Below, in pieces: positions 9,040-18,767 of a stretch of 64,000 bases of DNA. The DNA lies in the NCBI GenBank assembly GCA_015061745.1, contig SUWB01000005.1, positions 1-64,000 on the forward strand, written 5' to 3'. Source of the DNA: Lentisphaerota bacterium. GTDB lineage: Bacteria > Verrucomicrobiota > Lentisphaeria > Victivallales > Victivallaceae. The position numbers and the translations under genes are program-made. The number at the start of each line of letters is the position of its first letter. Position 1 is the stretch's first letter. The notes under the pieces are model-generated. The model saw only the letters and a list, made by a program, of their open reading frames with translations, was not told where the DNA came from and ran no database searches.

Positions 9040-10731
9040 ATGAATCAAAAAATCCTCTTTATCTTCTCTTTCTTCTTTTTCCTGTCCCTGCTCAGTGCTC
9101 AGGAAAAGCCCATTTTCAAAGCCGGGATCGTTTCCGACACCCACGTCACTCCCCGGGAAGCCAGCTGTATCTGGGTCAAAAAAGCGTGGCAACTTTTTAA
9201 AAAGAAGCAGGTCGATCTGGTCATCAACTGCGGAGATATTGCAGATCATCATTATCCTCAGGGATACCGGCACTACCGCAATGTGATCAACAAACTTTAT
9301 CCGGACAAAAGCAAAAAACCGCTGGAACTTTACGCTTATGCCAATCACGACCGTATCGGCGTGGCCAATATCGATCAAGCCTTTGCCGCTGTCAAAAAGC
9401 ACCTTGAAGTCCCCAACGATCCCTATGATCAGCTGATTGTTAAAGGTTATCCTTTTATCATAGTTCCTCAATTGGTCGATCTGGGGCGTTATGAAAAAAT
9501 GATCCGGCAGGCGATCAAAGCCCACCCCGGGAAACCGGTTTTCGTCGTTGACCACATTCCCCCTTACAGCACCACTTACAACACGATCACCTGGGGTCAC
9601 CGTCCCCGCCGGGAGCTGTTGAATAAATTTCCTCAGGTCGTCAATATTTCCGGCCATACTCACAACACTCTTTTCAATGAACTCTGCATCTGGCAGGGGG
9701 AATTTACTTCAGTCAACGCAGGCTCTCTCCACTACTGGGGCGGAGCTTTGAACGGTACTGTTCCGGAAGGCCGCAAACGTTCCACTGAAGTACTCATTAT
9801 GGAAGTTTTCAAAAACAAGATCCTTTTCCGCCGTTATTCACTTCTGGACGGTTCCGAGTACAACCCGGCTGCCCCCTGGTGTGTGCCGCTGCCTTTCGAT
9901 CCTAAAACCGCCCCCTACAACCCCAAAGTCCGCTTTGCGAACTCCAAAGTTCCCTCATTTCCAGCCAAGGCAAAAATGACGATGATCCCCGATGCCGTCC
10001 CCTTTAACAATGTGACGCTGAAGTTCACCCCTGCGATTCCGGATGTTTTTACATATACTGTAACTCTTGAAAAGCAGAATGCAGCAAAACAGTTTGAAGT
10101 TTTCACTGTCAAAGAAATTTTCAGCGACTTCTATCTTCCCGCCGCCCAAAAGGCCAAAGATATGCAGACCGCCCTTTCAGGCGGCTACTTTGATGGGGGA
10201 GCGACCTACCGGATCTCTCTCACCCCCGTCAATTTTTACGGCAAAAAGGGCAAACCTTTTTCCCTGGTCTGGAAGGCTCCGGCAAAAGTTCAGAACAAAG
10301 TCAGATACGAGTCAAAAAATCCGATGAAAGAGCTCTCTTTTATGTCTGACATCATCGGCGGTTCTCCTGTCCTTCAAAGGAGCGGATTTTATCTTCACAA
10401 CCACTACAATGCCCGGCTGCTTCTGCCTGATTCCGCCTGGCAGAATATTCCCAGGAACACGCCGATGCGTCTGACTATTGATCTGCATACCATTCAGGGA
10501 GCAGGCAAGACCTGGACTCTTACTCTGCGAAACATCAAACCGTCACGCAACGCTCACGCCCGTGTCACCACTGCCCCCGGAAATGTCAAGTGCCGTTATG
10601 TCATCGACTTCCGGATGCAGAACAAAGGATATAAATATGCTCTGCTCATCAGAGAGGCTGATCCCGGACAACTCCGCATCAACTATCTCAAACTTGAACA
10701 ACTTAAAACGGATACAAAAACTGCGAAATGA
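9040..10731 (+). CDS. Secreted calcineurin-like metallophosphoesterase
   Basis: 563 residues with a clear signal peptide (MNQKILFIFSFFFFLSLLSA, cleavage before QEKP). All five metal-site motifs are present: SDTHV, NCGDIAD, YANHDR, VVDHIPPYS and GHTHN. The C-terminal 280 residues match the preceding paralogue and look like an accessory beta domain, possibly Ig or carbohydrate-binding. It follows the first copy by 22 bases and its stop overlaps the next start (ATGA). One paralogue exported and catalytically complete, the other cytoplasmic and altered, suggests divergence after tandem duplication. Substrate unknown. Confidence 0.85.
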   Translation: MNQKILFIFSFFFFLSLLSAQEKPIFKAGIVSDTHVTPREASCIWVKKAWQLFKKKQVDLVINCGDIADHHYPQGYRHYRNVINKLYPDKSKKPLELYAYANHDRIGVANIDQAFAAVKKHLEVPNDPYDQLIVKGYPFIIVPQLVDLGRYEKMIRQAIKAHPGKPVFVVDHIPPYSTTYNTITWGHRPRRELLNKFPQVVNISGHTHNTLFNELCIWQGEFTSVNAGSLHYWGGALNGTVPEGRKRSTEVLIMEVFKNKILFRRYSLLDGSEYNPAAPWCVPLPFDPKTAPYNPKVRFANSKVPSFPAKAKMTMIPDAVPFNNVTLKFTPAIPDVFTYTVTLEKQNAAKQFEVFTVKEIFSDFYLPAAQKAKDMQTALSGGYFDGGATYRISLTPVNFYGKKGKPFSLVWKAPAKVQNKVRYESKNPMKELSFMSDIIGGSPVLQRSGFYLHNHYNARLLLPDSAWQNIPRNTPMRLTIDLHTIQGAGKTWTLTLRNIKPSRNAHARVTTAPGNVKCRYVIDFRMQNKGYKYALLIREADPGQLRINYLKLEQLKTDTKTAK

Positions 10732-11909
10732 AAACTGATGATATTATGAAAATCGCCGGACGCGTAGAATGTGTCCAGCCCTCCCCTCCCCGGGCCGTTT
10801 TTGATCTGGCTTCCACCCTTGACGATGTGGTTGACCTGACTTTGGGCGATCCCGATCTGCCGCCCCCTGAAAATGTCCGGGCCGCCGCCTGCCGTGCTAT
10901 TATGGAAGGCAAAACCCGCTACTCCGCCAACGCAGGATTGAAAGAACTCCGCAAGGCAATCGCTCTTGATGCAGAAAAAAATCTGGGCTTCCCCGTGGAT
11001 CCCGACCGGGAAATCATTGTCACAGTTGGAGCAATGGAAGCAAGTTTTCTTTCACTCTACACCCTTCTTGAGCCGGGGGATGAGGTAGTGATCCACGCTC
11101 CTTACTGGATCAATTACTCTCAGGTGGTACGTTCCCTGGGGGCAACTCCGGTCTTTGTCTACACCCGCCCGGAAGAAAATTTCCAGCTGACCGCCGAAGC
11201 CCTTGAAGCGGTACTGACTCCCCGAACCCGTCTGGTCATACTCAATTCTCCCAATAACCCCACAGGAGCGATCATCCCCCGGGAAACACTGAAAAAAATA
11301 GCCAGTCTGGCACAGGAACGGAACTTTGCGGTACTTTCAGACGAAATTTATGATTCACTGATCTACGACGGGAAAAGTTCAACTTCCATTCTTTCCTTTC
11401 CCGGTATGAGAGAGCGTTCGATCCTGATCAACGGTATGTCAAAACGCTTTGCGATGACAGGCTACCGTTTAGGGTGGGCCATTGGCCCTGCCCCCCTTAT
11501 TGCCCAAATGACCAAGATGCAGGAAAACATCGTTGCCTGCGCTCCCCTGCCCGCCCAGTATGCCGGTATCGAAGCCCTGAGTTCCCGGACTGATTCAAGT
11601 TTCATCCGTCAGGAATTCCAGCGGCGGCGGGATGTGCTTTTCAACGGCATCAATGCCATTCCGGGCCTTGTCTGCAAGCCCATTCCCTCAACCTTTTATG
11701 CAATGGTGGACATCTGCGGTTCAGGTCTTGAAGCGGAAGATTTCGTTTACCGGATGCTCAAAGAGGTCAAAGTTGCCACAGTTTTCGGTCCGGCCTACGG
11801 TGGAGAATTCTATAAAAACTTTATCCGCATTGCTTTCACAATGAAAGAAGAACGCTTGAAAACCGCTCTTGAAAGAATAGCGGACTTTATGGACAGATTG
11901 AAAAAATAA
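10728..11909 (+). CDS. Class I/II pyridoxal-phosphate aminotransferase
   Basis: 393-residue fold-type I aminotransferase, aspartate/aromatic-type length. The PLP lysine is in MSKRFAMTGYRLGW near residue 238, and NSPNNPTGA and the DEIYDSL motif precede it as expected. It transfers an amino group between an amino acid and a 2-oxo acid; the substrates cannot be decided. The start ATG overlaps the stop of the phosphoesterase gene by 4 bases, so translation is probably coupled. The small cofactor-binding and large domains are complete, with no sign of decay. Confidence 0.9.
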   Translation: MKTDDIMKIAGRVECVQPSPPRAVFDLASTLDDVVDLTLGDPDLPPPENVRAAACRAIMEGKTRYSANAGLKELRKAIALDAEKNLGFPVDPDREIIVTVGAMEASFLSLYTLLEPGDEVVIHAPYWINYSQVVRSLGATPVFVYTRPEENFQLTAEALEAVLTPRTRLVILNSPNNPTGAIIPRETLKKIASLAQERNFAVLSDEIYDSLIYDGKSSTSILSFPGMRERSILINGMSKRFAMTGYRLGWAIGPAPLIAQMTKMQENIVACAPLPAQYAGIEALSSRTDSSFIRQEFQRRRDVLFNGINAIPGLVCKPIPSTFYAMVDICGSGLEAEDFVYRMLKEVKVATVFGPAYGGEFYKNFIRIAFTMKEERLKTALERIADFMDRLKK

Positions 11910-11956
11910 AATTTTCTTTTTTTACCGATACAATATAAATTATAAGGATATAAAAA

Positions 11957-12874
11957 ATGTCACTTCCTCCTCTTTCAATCAACCTTTCCCTGCCTGACAA
12001 AAGTGCAATGACCGTCTGCACTTCGCTTGCAGCAGCTCTGGGAGTCAAACGTATATCCATTGACTCCGTCACTCTGAAAAAAGCAGGCGAAGACCCCGAA
12101 CTTGTCAGTTCCATAGTTAAAGCAGCCGACCAGCACAAGATCACCTTTTTCGATGCTCACGCTCCTCACGGTCTGGGGGATTCTCTGGGGAATCCCCTCC
12201 CCGGCGGCCTTGAACACTCAAACGAAGTTATGCTTCAATCTCTGCATACAGCAGCCGATCTGGGCATCAAAGTCCTTACGATGCATACCGCCCGCACCCG
12301 TCTGGTCAACCGTTTCGCTCCTGAAGCAGGTCCCATCCTTGACACCGATCTGCCCGGTGCCGTGGAACGCTCACTGCGGCAGCTGGAAGTTCTTATCCCT
12401 GAAGCGGAAAAACTGGGCATCACCATCGCTTTGGAAAATCTTTTCCTGCCGTCATCTACCGGAACTCATCTTATGTCTATCATCGAAAAGGCCCGTCACG
12501 CCAATCTGGGACTTTGTTATGACTCAGGCCACGCGCTCATTGTGGAAAAAGTCCCGGGCAAAACGCCCGATATGATCGCTGAATGGATCGCCTGGGGCTG
12601 GGACAATGATACGGTGACATTCCAGGACGACCAGCTGGACATTATGCTCAGCGAGGTGGTAACCACTCACTTCCACGACAATGACGGTACCGGCGATCTG
12701 CACCGTCTGCCGGGAACAGGCGTCGCCGACTGGAAACGGATCGCCGAAAGATTGAGACAGGCCCCCCGGCTTCTCTCGGTCCAAAGCGAAGTGGGCAAAG
12801 GTGCCCTTTCTGCCGACATAAAAGACTCCTTCCGCAAATTTGCTGAAGCAGGCTTCACTTTGGACGGCGAATGA
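11957..12874 (+). CDS. Sugar phosphate isomerase/epimerase-like TIM barrel (AP endonuclease 2 fold)
   Basis: 305 residues with the metal-binding layout of the xylose-isomerase-like barrel: TMHTARTR, a Glu in ALENLF near residue 160, the GLCYDSGHA segment, and HFHDNDGTGDLHRLPGTG near residue 235, where His and Asp bind the metal. Members isomerise or epimerise sugars or related hydroxy-acids; the substrate is unknown here. Start after TAAGGATATAAAA. It lies 47 bases after the aminotransferase and 22 before sbcD. Confidence 0.85.
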   Translation: MSLPPLSINLSLPDKSAMTVCTSLAAALGVKRISIDSVTLKKAGEDPELVSSIVKAADQHKITFFDAHAPHGLGDSLGNPLPGGLEHSNEVMLQSLHTAADLGIKVLTMHTARTRLVNRFAPEAGPILDTDLPGAVERSLRQLEVLIPEAEKLGITIALENLFLPSSTGTHLMSIIEKARHANLGLCYDSGHALIVEKVPGKTPDMIAEWIAWGWDNDTVTFQDDQLDIMLSEVVTTHFHDNDGTGDLHRLPGTGVADWKRIAERLRQAPRLLSVQSEVGKGALSADIKDSFRKFAEAGFTLDGE

Positions 12875-12896
12875 TTTGCCGCACAGGAGGGAGACT

Positions 12897-14096
12897 ATGA
12901 AAATATTACATACATCCGACTGGCATCTGGGAGCTGTGCTCCGGCAGGAAAAACGTTATGATGAATTTGACAAATTTCTGGCGTGGTTTCTTGAAATATT
13001 GAAAGAAGAAAAAATTGACGTTCTCCTTATTGCAGGCGATGTGTTTGACACTTCCGCTCCTTCCAACAGGGCAGCGGAGCAATATTACTCATTTCTTGCT
13101 CAAGTCCGGGATACGGGAGTCAAAAAGGTGATCGTTACCGCCGGCAATCACGATTCTGCAAGTTTTCTGGACGCGCCTAAAAGTGTCTTGAAATTTCTAA
13201 AAGTCCACACCATCGGCAAAGCCAATCCTGATTTTCACGATCAGATCATCCCCCTTGAAGAAAACGATTCTGTCTGTGCCGTTGTCTGTGCGGTGCCTTT
13301 TTTGCGTGACCGGGATATCCGCCAGACGATGCCGGGTGAAAATGTTGAAACTCTGGAAAAGAAACGTCGTGAAGCGGTCATCGCTTACTATAAAGGCATC
13401 TGTGCCCGGGCAGCAGAACTTCATCCGGGAGTGCCGCAAATCGTTACGGGACACTTTTTTGCCACCGGCGGCAAAGTTTCAGATTCGCTCTTTACCGGAA
13501 ATCTGTCAAACATCAGTGTTTCAGAACTTCCTGACGGAATCTCTTATCTTGCTTTGGGTCACTTGCACACGCCTCAAAATGTCGGCGGCAAAGAAAATTA
13601 CCGTTATTCAGGCTCTCCGTTGAAAATGAGTTTCGGGGATAATGATGCAAAAAAAGAAATTCTCATCCTGGATACCGGGGCTCTCGAAAAAACACCTCAA
13701 AGCATATCTGTCCCGGAATTCCAGAAAATGGCACATATTGAAGGAGATATGGAACAAATCAAAGCAAAGATCCTTGAACTTGGGACTTCTGCTGAAAGCA
13801 TTTGGCTCAGTGTTTTGAATACAGGGCCCTTTGTGGGCAATCTGCAAGCTGAACTCAATGATTTGTGCAAAAACACTTTGTTGAAAGTCCTCATCTGCCA
13901 GAATCAGGCAAAAAATCCCGTCTCTGCAGTCAGAAGGTCCTCTGCCATCAGAGAGCTGTCCAAAGTGACGCCGGAAACGGTTTTTTGTGACTACCTCAAA
14001 GAAAAAGAGGTTGCAGAGGACACTCAGGTTCAGCTTATTGCCGCATTCCGCCAGATCGTTGCAGAACTTGCAGAAGAAGATGCCAACGCCCAATAA
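12897..14096 (+). CDS. sbcD: Exonuclease SbcCD, nuclease subunit SbcD (Mre11 homologue)
   Basis: 399 residues. I chose the ATG at 12897 because it directly follows GGAGGGAGACT and gives the family start MKILHTSDWHLG; an earlier in-frame ATG at 12840 lies inside the preceding gene. Mre11 nuclease motifs are complete: SDWHLG, AGDVFDT, GNHDS, VTGHFF and GHLHTPQ. With SbcC it forms an ATP-dependent complex that cuts DNA hairpins and removes DNA-end blocks, controlling palindromes. sbcC follows 15 bases later. Confidence 0.96.
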   Translation: MKILHTSDWHLGAVLRQEKRYDEFDKFLAWFLEILKEEKIDVLLIAGDVFDTSAPSNRAAEQYYSFLAQVRDTGVKKVIVTAGNHDSASFLDAPKSVLKFLKVHTIGKANPDFHDQIIPLEENDSVCAVVCAVPFLRDRDIRQTMPGENVETLEKKRREAVIAYYKGICARAAELHPGVPQIVTGHFFATGGKVSDSLFTGNLSNISVSELPDGISYLALGHLHTPQNVGGKENYRYSGSPLKMSFGDNDAKKEILILDTGALEKTPQSISVPEFQKMAHIEGDMEQIKAKILELGTSAESIWLSVLNTGPFVGNLQAELNDLCKNTLLKVLICQNQAKNPVSAVRRSSAIRELSKVTPETVFCDYLKEKEVAEDTQVQLIAAFRQIVAELAEEDANAQ

Positions 14097-14111
14097 AACA
14101 GAGGACTGAAA

Positions 14112-17100
14112 ATGAAAATCAAAAAACTGATCATCGAAAACATCAACAGTCTCTACGGACGTTGGGAAATCAATTTTGAAGATCCCGCTTACAACAATGG
14201 CCTTTTTGCCATTATGGGCCCCACCGGCAGCGGAAAATCCACTATTCTTGATGCTGTCAGTCTGGCTCTTTACGGAGTGACACCGCGTCTGGAATCCAAT
14301 ATACCTATGTTTGAAGTCGTTTCCAAAGGAGCCAACAGCTGTATGGCTTCTCTGGTCTTTGAGGTTAACCAGGTGGACTATACAGCCAATTTTTCTTTTG
14401 GAGCCTACAAAAGATCAAGTAAAAATGCTGTCAAAGGTCAGCTCGACAGAACGAAGCATTACCACACCCTTTCCAGGAACAATACAGAAATCGCTTCAGG
14501 CAGAGAGGTCAGTCAAAAAGTCACAGAGATCACAGGTATGAATCCTGAACAATTTTTCCGGGCTGTACTTTTGGCACAGGGAAAATTTGACGCCTTTCTA
14601 CAAGCAAACTACCAAAAGAAATCGGAAATCCTTGAACAGGTCACCGGTACTGCCATATACACAAAGATAGCCAAAAGGGTCTTCCAGAAATCCAGTTCTG
14701 CCCAGAAAGCCGTTGAGCTGGCCCAAGCCCAGCTGGTTGGGATTCCGCTTATGAGTGAGGAAACAGAAGCTCAAAAACGTCAGGAATTTGCCGAAAAACA
14801 AAAAATAAGTTCTGAACAGCAAAAGCAGCAGGAAGCTCTCAGCAAGATCATTACTGCTTTGGTCTGCCTCAGAGATACAGAAAAAAGACTGCAGGAAAAT
14901 ATCGCTGCCGCCCGGCAGCTTGAGGAAGAAAAAAAGGAATTTGCCCCCCTGCTGTCCAAACTCCGGGCAGGCGAAAAAGCCGCCAGAATAGAAGAAGCGT
15001 TCCAGCAGTTCACCGAATCGACTCAGAAATACAACGAAACACAACAAACTTTGGAGCAGCTCCGTCAGGATAAACCCCTCCTCGAAGCTGCTCAAAAAGA
15101 AAAAAATCAAGCTGCCTCCGCCGCAGAAGAAACTCTGAAACGTATCCTGGCCAATGAAGAAACTCTCAATACTCTGATCACAACAGTCGTTCAGCTGGAC
15201 AACAGTATTCAGCTGCAGACAACAAATCTTGAAACCCAGAAAAAACAGCTGGAATCTGCACAACGGCATCACGATTCCATCGTGACAGAAAAAAACAATC
15301 TGGCCGCTGCACTTACTGCTTTGGCCGCCGAAAAAGAGCAATCTGCAAGTTACCTTGAAACTCATTCCTGCGACAGCAATTTGCAGCAGCTTCAACCTGT
15401 CTGGCAGGAAAAATTAAATAATTATCATACCCGCAGTACTGCCCTGAAAAACAAAGAAAAAGAAATTGCTCAACTCCGTAAAGAACTTGACGATGCCGAA
15501 AAAACAGCGTCCGGCATAAAAAAGGAATTTGATGCCGCCTGTACCGCATACAATAAGGCTGCGGCAGACGAAACAACCCAAAGAACTCTTTTGTCCCAAC
15601 TTCTGGCGGAAACCGGCAAAGAAAAACTGGAAGAAGACAAAGAACGGCTGACGCGGCTTATCGCTATGGCAAGGACGATCCAAAACTTTGCTGATGCCAG
15701 AAAACAATTATCCGACGGAACTCCGTGTCCTCTTTGCGGAAGCCTTGAACATCCTTTTGCATTGGGCAATATCCCCGAAACAAGTGCCGATCAAAAAGCC
15801 CTTGAAGAAGTGGAAAAGAAATTAAAACAATGTGCCGCAGCCGAAGCTGCTGTTGCCGCAGCAGAACTGACAAAAACCCAACAGCAAATTTGCAAAGCCC
15901 AGGCAGAAGGGAAGCTGCAGGCTGCTTTGGACAGGATCGAAGAAAAGAAAAAAGTGGTACAGGCACAAGAAGATGAAAGAAATCGTCTTGCCTCAGAACT
16001 CACACAAAAAGCTCAAGAGCTGCAAGATGAATTAAAGGCTTTTTCATTTTCCTGGAAAGGCGAAAAAAACCTTCCCGCCGACCTTAAGACAAGAATGACC
16101 CAATGGCAGAGTGCCAGTGAAAAATTCAACTCAGCAGACGGCAGACAACAGATTCTTCTTGCTCAAATCGCAGAAGCCGATCGCCGGCTGGCGGATAGCC
16201 TGACAACTGTCGCCAATCAGCAAAACATACTTACAGACACACAAAAAGAACTGAACCGGCTGCGGGAAGACAGACACGCCCTTTTCGGCGATAAAAACTG
16301 CGAACAAGAGCGCAGCAAAGCCCAGCAGGAGTCTTTGAAAGCACGTCAGCAATTCCAGAAACTTGCCAATGCTCTGACTGAAGCAAAAACCCAAGTTGAA
16401 AATTGTGAAAAAGCTCTGGCCGAAACGACACGTTTGCTGACTGAAAGAGAAACGGCACTCAAGAGTGCCGAAAATAGCTACCTGGCCAGATGTCAGGCTG
16501 AAGAAATGACGCCTGAAACTTTTATGGCTTCAAGACTTTCGCCCGAAGAACTGGGCACTCTTTCCCAGACCAACGGAACTTTGGCTGAAAGAGAAAAGAT
16601 TTTTGAGACCCAAAAAGTCCAACTGAACCAGACCCTTGAGGAACTCAAAAAAACAGTTCCTCCCGAAGCCGATGAGAATAAACTCAAAGAGGAGCTTGAA
16701 CAATTACAACAGCAAATCACTGAAATCAGCAAAGCAATAGGTGCCTTGGATGCAGAGTTGAAAAACAACAATATCAACAAAAGCAAAGTTGCCGACTCAC
16801 GCAAAGAATTGGATAAACTGACTCAGGAAGAAAAGTTGTGGGGAGAGCTGGATGCTCTCATCGGCGGTGCCGACGGCCAGAAATTCCGCAGGCTCGCCCA
16901 GCAGATCACAATGGATCAGCTTCTTGAGAAATCCAACGAGATACAACGCCGTATGAATGGCCGTTATGAATTGCTTTCATCTCTTACCGAAGGAAAACTT
17001 GACATTGACGTCATCGACCACTGGCAGGGGGATGAGATCCGTCCTTCCGGCAATCTTTCAGGCGGTGAACGATTCCAGGTATCGCTGGCACTGGCTCTGG

Positions 17101-17354
17101 GATTGAGTTCTATGGCTGACAGCAACATACACATTGATTCCCTGTTTCTGGACGAAGGATTCGGAACTCTTGACCCGGCTTCGCTTCAAACAGCCCTGGA
17201 CACTCTTGCCTCACTTCAAACTGCTCAAGGCAAAAGTATCGGCATTATTTCCCACGTTCAAAGTATCGGAGAAAATTTCGCCTCAGTCATTGAAGTCACT
17301 CCTTCCGGCGGCGGCCGCAGCACTCTTTCCGGCCCTGGCATAACTTCTCACTGA
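14112..17354 (+). CDS. sbcC: Exonuclease SbcCD, ATPase subunit SbcC (Rad50 homologue)
   Basis: 1080 residues, normal for SbcC. Walker A GPTGSGKST lies near residue 36, two long Gln/Glu/Lys-rich coiled coils span about 200-900, and the zinc hook CPLCG lies near residue 539 at their tip. The signature NLSGGERFQVSLALALG and Walker B SLFLDEGFGTLD are at the C-terminus. It binds DNA with SbcD and uses ATP to drive cleavage of hairpins and protein-blocked ends. Last gene of the plus-strand run, followed by a terminator. Confidence 0.96.
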   Translation: MKIKKLIIENINSLYGRWEINFEDPAYNNGLFAIMGPTGSGKSTILDAVSLALYGVTPRLESNIPMFEVVSKGANSCMASLVFEVNQVDYTANFSFGAYKRSSKNAVKGQLDRTKHYHTLSRNNTEIASGREVSQKVTEITGMNPEQFFRAVLLAQGKFDAFLQANYQKKSEILEQVTGTAIYTKIAKRVFQKSSSAQKAVELAQAQLVGIPLMSEETEAQKRQEFAEKQKISSEQQKQQEALSKIITALVCLRDTEKRLQENIAAARQLEEEKKEFAPLLSKLRAGEKAARIEEAFQQFTESTQKYNETQQTLEQLRQDKPLLEAAQKEKNQAASAAEETLKRILANEETLNTLITTVVQLDNSIQLQTTNLETQKKQLESAQRHHDSIVTEKNNLAAALTALAAEKEQSASYLETHSCDSNLQQLQPVWQEKLNNYHTRSTALKNKEKEIAQLRKELDDAEKTASGIKKEFDAACTAYNKAAADETTQRTLLSQLLAETGKEKLEEDKERLTRLIAMARTIQNFADARKQLSDGTPCPLCGSLEHPFALGNIPETSADQKALEEVEKKLKQCAAAEAAVAAAELTKTQQQICKAQAEGKLQAALDRIEEKKKVVQAQEDERNRLASELTQKAQELQDELKAFSFSWKGEKNLPADLKTRMTQWQSASEKFNSADGRQQILLAQIAEADRRLADSLTTVANQQNILTDTQKELNRLREDRHALFGDKNCEQERSKAQQESLKARQQFQKLANALTEAKTQVENCEKALAETTRLLTERETALKSAENSYLARCQAEEMTPETFMASRLSPEELGTLSQTNGTLAEREKIFETQKVQLNQTLEELKKTVPPEADENKLKEELEQLQQQITEISKAIGALDAELKNNNINKSKVADSRKELDKLTQEEKLWGELDALIGGADGQKFRRLAQQITMDQLLEKSNEIQRRMNGRYELLSSLTEGKLDIDVIDHWQGDEIRPSGNLSGGERFQVSLALALGLSSMADSNIHIDSLFLDEGFGTLDPASLQTALDTLASLQTAQGKSIGIISHVQSIGENFASVIEVTPSGGGRSTLSGPGITSH

Positions 17355-17388
17355 GAAGCCATAAAATTCCTGCGGGATAAAATCAAAA

Positions 17389-17430
17389 AGCACCTCAAAA
17401 GTTAAACAAAACCTTTGAGGTGCTCTTTTT
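17389..17430 (+). terminator. Rho-independent terminator after sbcC
   Basis: AGCACCTCAAAAG pairs with CTTTGAGGTGCT, followed by CTTTTT. It lies between the convergent sbcC and MFS genes. The minus-strand side also has a T-rich tail, so it may act both ways. Confidence 0.85.
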
Positions 17431-17507
17431 AGAGAATACAGAAAACCTGATCCGCTGTTTTCAGTGTCAGAAAAAAAAGCTGCCATACAGATAAATCTGC
17501 AGCAGGA

Positions 17508-18767
17508 TCATTTTTTGCCTGACATAATCTTTTTGTACTGGGCTGCGAAATAGGGCTGGCGCATCACTTTGCCGATGACATACATATAACAGGGGATCAG
17601 CAGCAAAGAAAGAAGTGCCGCCGCAATGAAAACCCCTTTGACGCCGGAAAGAAAGATCACTCCGCCGGCAAATACCGTAGACAGCATAATCCCCGTACTG
17701 TTGGCCGTGGTGGAAAAACCGAAAACAGTTCCCCGCTTACGCTTGGGCGTTGCGGCAGAAAGGAGCTTTTGAAGCACGGAATAAGCTCCCCCCGCCGCCA
17801 GATACATCAGCGTACGGCTCACTCCGAATACAGTCAAATTCGTTGAAAACGCCTGAATGATCATCGTTACAACTGTAATGGCAAAAACAGGCACAAGTAT
17901 ATACAAAGGTTTCACCTTGTCAGACAAATAGCCTGTGACGATCCCCGAAAGCAGTGCTCCGACAGCAACAAATCCGCTGACCACTCCTGTCCACAAAGGT
18001 GCTTCCTTGCTTCCCACAATGTTTTCAATCTGCAATGCCAGATAGGGAACTTCAAAGTAACGGACAAATCCCGTCAAGCCCATAAGCACAAGCATCATCC
18101 ACACGGCAGTCGTAAATTCCGGAAGCAGCCCCCCGAAACCCTTGCGGACGTGGTGAACAGCTTTTTGAGCCGCAGGCTTGAAATCTTCACGGGCAAGCAG
18201 CACTATGAAGCCCGCCAGAAAATACAACGCTCCGCAGGCAATAAAGGTGAATTTATATCCGTAATGATGCACAACGATCCCACCGGCCACATTTCCCAGC
18301 ATCGTCCCGCCCCAGATGGCGGTACTTAAAACTCCGAGGGCAAATCCCTGTTTGTCTTCCGGAGTATTTTTCACCAGCAATGTCTGCGAAGCCGCCGTCG
18401 TCCCGGCACAGGCCGCCGAAAGAAAACGCAGCAGCACCAGCACCCAGCCGTTGGGAGAATAAGCCATAAGGGGAAAGAGGATCGCAGTTCCGAATGTTCC
18501 CCGCAGCAGCATAGGCTTCACCCCGAAACGATCCGACAATGCTCCCCAGATAGGACAGAAAAGTGCATAGCCGAAAGTTCCGAAAAAGTAAAACGCGGAC
18601 ATCCAGATTCCCCGGGTCCTTTCATCAATGATCCCCAGTTCATCTTTCAGAAACAGAGGAATAAAGGGCATCATAGCGGCAAATCCCGCCAATACAAGGA
18701 GCTGAGAGCTCCACATCAGAAACAGATTCCATTTCCAATGGCTGGTGTTATCTTGCAAAGAGTTCAT
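17508..18767 (-). CDS. MFS transporter
   Basis: 419 residues with twelve hydrophobic helices in two halves. The N-terminal half carries GALSDRFGVKPMLLRG (the loop 2-3 motif of the family). Its start codon overlaps the stop of the lyase gene by 4 bases (ATGA), so the two are one unit. The partner is an oligosaccharide-lyase-like protein without a signal peptide, so import of an acidic oligosaccharide or uronic acid product is a reasonable inference, not shown by the sequence. Confidence 0.87.
   Translation of the reverse strand: MNSLQDNTSHWKWNLFLMWSSQLLVLAGFAAMMPFIPLFLKDELGIIDERTRGIWMSAFYFFGTFGYALFCPIWGALSDRFGVKPMLLRGTFGTAILFPLMAYSPNGWVLVLLRFLSAACAGTTAASQTLLVKNTPEDKQGFALGVLSTAIWGGTMLGNVAGGIVVHHYGYKFTFIACGALYFLAGFIVLLAREDFKPAAQKAVHHVRKGFGGLLPEFTTAVWMMLVLMGLTGFVRYFEVPYLALQIENIVGSKEAPLWTGVVSGFVAVGALLSGIVTGYLSDKVKPLYILVPVFAITVVTMIIQAFSTNLTVFGVSRTLMYLAAGGAYSVLQKLLSAATPKRKRGTVFGFSTTANSTGIMLSTVFAGGVIFLSGVKGVFIAAALLSLLLIPCYMYVIGKVMRQPYFAAQYKKIMSGKK

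Noticed and set aside
12840-12896. Upstream start for sbcD inside the preceding gene
   Set aside because: No ribosome site there; the ATG at 12897 has GGAGGG at good distance and gives the family N-terminus.
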